Assembly: GCA_031270925.1 (NCBI GenBank)
Contig: JAISWY010000430.1
Location: forward strand, 1-7,638
Direction: 5' to 3'
Source: Candidatus Symbiothrix sp.
GTDB taxonomy: Bacteria; Bacteroidota; Bacteroidia; Bacteroidales; Azobacteroidaceae
Length of the DNA: 7,638 bases
Below are positions 5,706 to 7,638 of this stretch, piece after piece; positions within the stretch are counted from its first letter, which is position 1, and each line of letters starts with the position of its first letter. The notes under the pieces are model-generated. The model was not told where the DNA came from. It ran no database searches and saw nothing but the letters and a program-made list of their open reading frames with translations. The position numbers and the translations under genes were made by a program.

Positions 5706-7340
5706 CTAATAGTAAGTAAATTCATAACTATCTAGATCCAGAATCGGCGTATCGCCATCCGATTGGAACACATTAACATACACTGGTCCTTGTGTTGCGG
5801 AGGAAGGAACTTGGCAGGTAAGACACCTTGGCGAAAGAACGGTTACATTGGTACATGGGTTGTCGCCTATCGTTACAATGGGCGGGGCAAGATAACGCTT
5901 ATGGTCTAAGGCGACGTTGTGCCGAATTTGCTCAAGCGACAGTCCTTTATTGTAAAGTCTGACAGAATAAAAATGCGCATCTTTCTGGTAACCTTGATTC
6001 GAATTGTCTCCGATCGGATCTGCGCCAATAGACCAGACAGTAGGCTCTATCGGCATTCCAATTGTGGCAGGCTTATTTGAATGTTTCCTTGAGTCCCCAA
6101 CTCCATCCACATATACCGACAACCAACAGCCATCTGTAGTATTATTAATAAGTTGACCGGACAGAGTGAGTAATTGATCCTTGGCGAAGAAAATTGCAGG
6201 CGAAGTTTTATAATGGTAACCATTGTGATCTTTCGGCGCTTCTGTTACTAACCATTGCATTAATCCTACACTGTCTTTCGCAAAATAATTGCCGCTTAAA
6301 AAACCAAATCCACCTAACTGGTAGTTGGCAACGAGATCCCGTTCTTCGGGTGCATATTCTGCACCGTTGTACACGACTTCGAGAGTATATTCTGTCGGAA
6401 CATAGCCTTTTTTGTATATTCTAAACCAATCATTGTCGTTTGATGGGCCAAAATAGGCAGAGTTGCTTGTCCACGAAATATGGCCGCCAATTCCTGTTGC
6501 TGTGCAATTGGCATTAGTACACATTTCTGCGTGGGGGAGAATCGAGTCTCCTTTAAGATTTATCCAAGTGTCGGCCGTTGATGAATGAAATTTATCCCCC
6601 AATCCGACATTGTTAATGCCGTCATAATGCGCTACTAAACCCTCCTGAACATATTCGCTTGTTGCCGCATAAGGGAACGGAGAATCAGGGTTGCCGTTAT
6701 AGATGCGAATCCATCTGTTTTCGCCTCCGGTAGCCGGCATGGATGCAGGAAAAAGTTTTACCGCATTAAAACTAATCTCAGCGCTCGACAGAGAAAGGCA
6801 GTCATCCAGCTCCACTTTCATTTTCTGATCCGTTCCCTCAGGAATGGCGGTAGTTGTAAATGTCGGCGAGGTAGTTGTTTCAAGAAAAACGCCGTTCAGA
6901 TACCAACTGTAAAACTTCGCATTGCCGGGTGTCGCCTCAAATGTAACCGCCTCGCCGCCTACAATTTCGTCGGCAGCCGGCGCTGTAATCACCAGATTGT
7001 TCAGAGCGCTGGCTCTTACTTGATAATCCTTATCCACCTTCCGCCATTGGCTGCCATTCCAGACATAAACGCCCTCGCAGAACTTCGGGCCGTTGTTGTA
7101 AACGATCATGCCGATAGCCGTCAAATCCTCGCCGTCCTCGGAACCGCCTACTTGCAGGGTTTCTAAATCGCCTAATGCTACATGAGGCAAAAGCAAGCCC
7201 TTTGCAGTGCTTTGTAAATCAAGAACTGCACCCGCGTGTGGGGTACTGCTTTGGTTGCGTTCGCTGATTGCCACTTGCGCTTTCGCACTTGCTGCACCTA
7301 ACATAATGAGTAGCAGCGATAAAAAGATAAACTTCTTCAT
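5706..7340 (-). CDS. Exported multidomain surface protein (KGLLLP-type N-terminal module, Ig-like, LamG-like, IPT/TIG-like)
   Basis: 544 residues, starting at ATG 7340-7338 below a good promoter. Residues 1-22 are a signal peptide (hydrophobic core, cut near AKAQ). Residues about 23-105 match a module common at the N-terminus of Bacteroidota surface proteins: AVLDLQSTAKGLLLPHVAL, then AIGMIVYNN and GVYVWNGSQWRKV. Residues about 113-195 look Ig-like (VTFEATPGNAKFYSWYLNG). Residues about 233-483 look like a LamG/concanavalin A-type jelly roll (GLVAHYDGINN near the start, TWINLKGD, and HFYSVRLYNKGLSLEQIRHN near the end). Residues about 486-544 resemble an IPT/TIG fold (IVTIGDNPCTN, LTCQVPSSATQG, ending YEFTYY) but lack the usual opening strand. 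There is no recognisable type IX sorting domain and no transmembrane segment apart from the signal peptide. A binding or structural role is likely, and no enzymatic motif was seen. A 267-bp spacer with a strong palindrome separates it from the fucosidase operon, so it is probably its own transcription unit. Confidence 0.82.
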   Translation of the reverse strand: MKKFIFLSLLLIMLGAASAKAQVAISERNQSSTPHAGAVLDLQSTAKGLLLPHVALGDLETLQVGGSEDGEDLTAIGMIVYNNGPKFCEGVYVWNGSQWRKVDKDYQVRASALNNLVITAPAADEIVGGEAVTFEATPGNAKFYSWYLNGVFLETTTSPTFTTTAIPEGTDQKMKVELDDCLSLSSAEISFNAVKLFPASMPATGGENRWIRIYNGNPDSPFPYAATSEYVQEGLVAHYDGINNVGLGDKFHSSTADTWINLKGDSILPHAEMCTNANCTATGIGGHISWTSNSAYFGPSNDNDWFRIYKKGYVPTEYTLEVVYNGAEYAPEERDLVANYQLGGFGFLSGNYFAKDSVGLMQWLVTEAPKDHNGYHYKTSPAIFFAKDQLLTLSGQLINNTTDGCWLSVYVDGVGDSRKHSNKPATIGMPIEPTVWSIGADPIGDNSNQGYQKDAHFYSVRLYNKGLSLEQIRHNVALDHKRYLAPPIVTIGDNPCTNVTVLSPRCLTCQVPSSATQGPVYVNVFQSDGDTPILDLDSYEFTYY

Positions 7341-7362
7341 TACAAATGTGTTTTTTTAATTA

Positions 7363-7383
7363 TTAATTGTTAATTGTTAATTA
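7363..7383. repeat. Heptamer tandem (TTAATTG x2 plus TTAATTA) in the leader
   Basis: Three 7-nt units at 7363-7369, 7370-7376 and 7377-7383 lie within the predicted 5' leader of the 544-residue surface protein gene. They make it almost purely A/T and probably unstructured, which may help ribosome access in the absence of a Shine-Dalgarno sequence. Confidence 0.6.
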
Positions 7384-7401
7384 TATTTGCTTTTCCGGTT
7401 G

Positions 7402-7435
7402 CAAAGATAAATAAAATTAGGATAATTTGTGCAAA
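7402..7435 (-). promoter_or_regulatory. Bacteroidetes-type promoter of the 544-residue surface protein gene
   Basis: On the minus strand TATCTTTG (7409-7402) matches the Bacteroides -7 consensus TAnnTTTG exactly, and TTTG (7435-7432) lies 22 nt upstream as the -33 element. Transcription would start near 7395, giving an AT-rich leader of roughly 55 nt. No Shine-Dalgarno sequence precedes the ATG. Confidence 0.72.
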
Positions 7436-7508
7436 TTTCATACGAAAAGTTTGTATTGAGGGACGAAAAACAAACAAATCACAATGAATTTTGGCCGTAG
7501 GACAAGCT

Positions 7509-7531
7509 CAGTTGCCAAACCCTGTGTTTAG
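7509..7531. repeat. Dispersed 23-nt repeat, copy 2
   Basis: This stretch (CAGTTGCCAAACCCTGTG followed by TTTAG) is the partner of 5561-5583, differing only at the 8th and 12th bases. A TTTTGGC stretch also precedes both copies at different distances, which suggests remnants of a somewhat longer element. Confidence 0.6.
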
Positions 7532-7540
7532 CAGAAGCGA

Positions 7541-7555
7541 CAGACCGCAGGTCTG
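7541..7555. repeat. Small perfect hairpin
   Basis: CAGACC (7541-7546) and GGTCTG (7550-7555) pair perfectly around a GCA loop. It sits 9 nt after the second copy of the dispersed repeat and is probably part of the same composite intergenic element. Confidence 0.5.
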
Positions 7556-7566
7556 AATGTTAATAA

Positions 7567-7593
7567 CCCCCAATGAAGCGAAGCGATTGGGGG
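7567..7593. repeat. GC-rich hairpin with C5/G5 stem
   Basis: CCCCCAAT (7567-7574) pairs perfectly with ATTGGGGG (7586-7593) around an 11-nt loop, GAAGCGAAGCG, itself a near-direct repeat. No U-tract follows on either strand, so a simple intrinsic terminator is unlikely. Confidence 0.6.
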
Positions 7594-7597
7594 AGAG

Positions 7598-7624
7598 GGG
7601 GAGAGAGAAATAACCACTCTCCCC
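7598..7624. repeat. Purine/pyrimidine hairpin near the right edge
   Basis: GGGGAGAG (7598-7605) pairs with CTCTCCCC (7617-7624) around an 11-nt loop. The left arm sits inside a 22-nt all-purine run (7589-7610). The structure may continue beyond the window edge. Confidence 0.5.
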
Positions 7625-7638
7625 TCAACCCCGAAGTG

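Larger units (their letters stand above)
7436..7638. other. Non-coding right edge upstream of the surface protein gene
   Basis: Together with the promoter and leader, 298 nt to the right of the last gene (7341-7638) contain no credible reading frame; the best ATG here (7484, plus strand) closes after 15 codons. Apart from the repeat copy and hairpins listed separately, 7436-7508 shows nothing recognisable. Confidence 0.6.

Noticed and set aside
5561..7531. CRISPR array or transposon end pair formed by the 23-nt repeats
   Set aside because: Only two direct copies nearly 2 kb apart, with a full gene between them, no regular spacers, no transposase and no visible target-site duplication.

Overview
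The window looks like a piece of a Bacteroidales-type (Bacteroidota) chromosome. The basis is a type IX secretion (Por) C-terminal sorting domain, two perfect Bacteroides-style -7 boxes (TAnnTTTG), start codons without clear Shine-Dalgarno sequences, AT-rich leaders, and a GH95 glycosidase with a typical Bacteroidetes-like signal peptide. A genus cannot be assigned from the sequence alone. All four genes lie on the minus strand, so transcription runs from right to left, and all four products carry N-terminal export signals. This is a cell-surface or secretome locus.

Layout in transcription order (right to left). 7638-7341: non-coding, with GC-rich hairpins and one copy of a dispersed 23-nt repeat at the far right, then a well-formed Bacteroidetes promoter (TTTG / TATCTTTG) and an AT-rich leader with a TTAATTG heptamer tandem. 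7340-5706: a 544-residue exported mosaic protein (Bacteroidetes KGLLLP-type N-terminal module, Ig-like region, LamG/ConA-like region, IPT/TIG-like end). 5705-5439: an intergenic spacer with a near-perfect 35-bp-armed palindrome, the second copy of the 23-nt repeat, two AT-rich palindromes, and the -7 box of the next gene. 5438-2478: a GH95 alpha-L-fucosidase-type enzyme whose N-terminal domain is interrupted by an F5/8 type C (discoidin) module. 2466-1054: a beta-helix protein interrupted by a DUF1566-like domain and ending in a type IX sorting domain. 1052 to beyond position 1: a CotH-kinase-family protein with an N-terminal signal peptide; its C-terminus lies outside the window.

The last three genes are separated by 11 and 1 nucleotides and almost certainly form one operon, GH95 - beta-helix/DUF1566 - CotH. 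A plausible reading is surface glycan processing (fucose removal) coupled to a displayed beta-helix protein and an extracytoplasmic CotH-type kinase. That coupling is inference from gene order only. No SusC/SusD pair, regulator, RNA gene, CRISPR array or transposase is visible. The most notable points are the two insertion-type domain architectures, the unusual operon partner (CotH), and the repeat and palindrome content of the two spacers.
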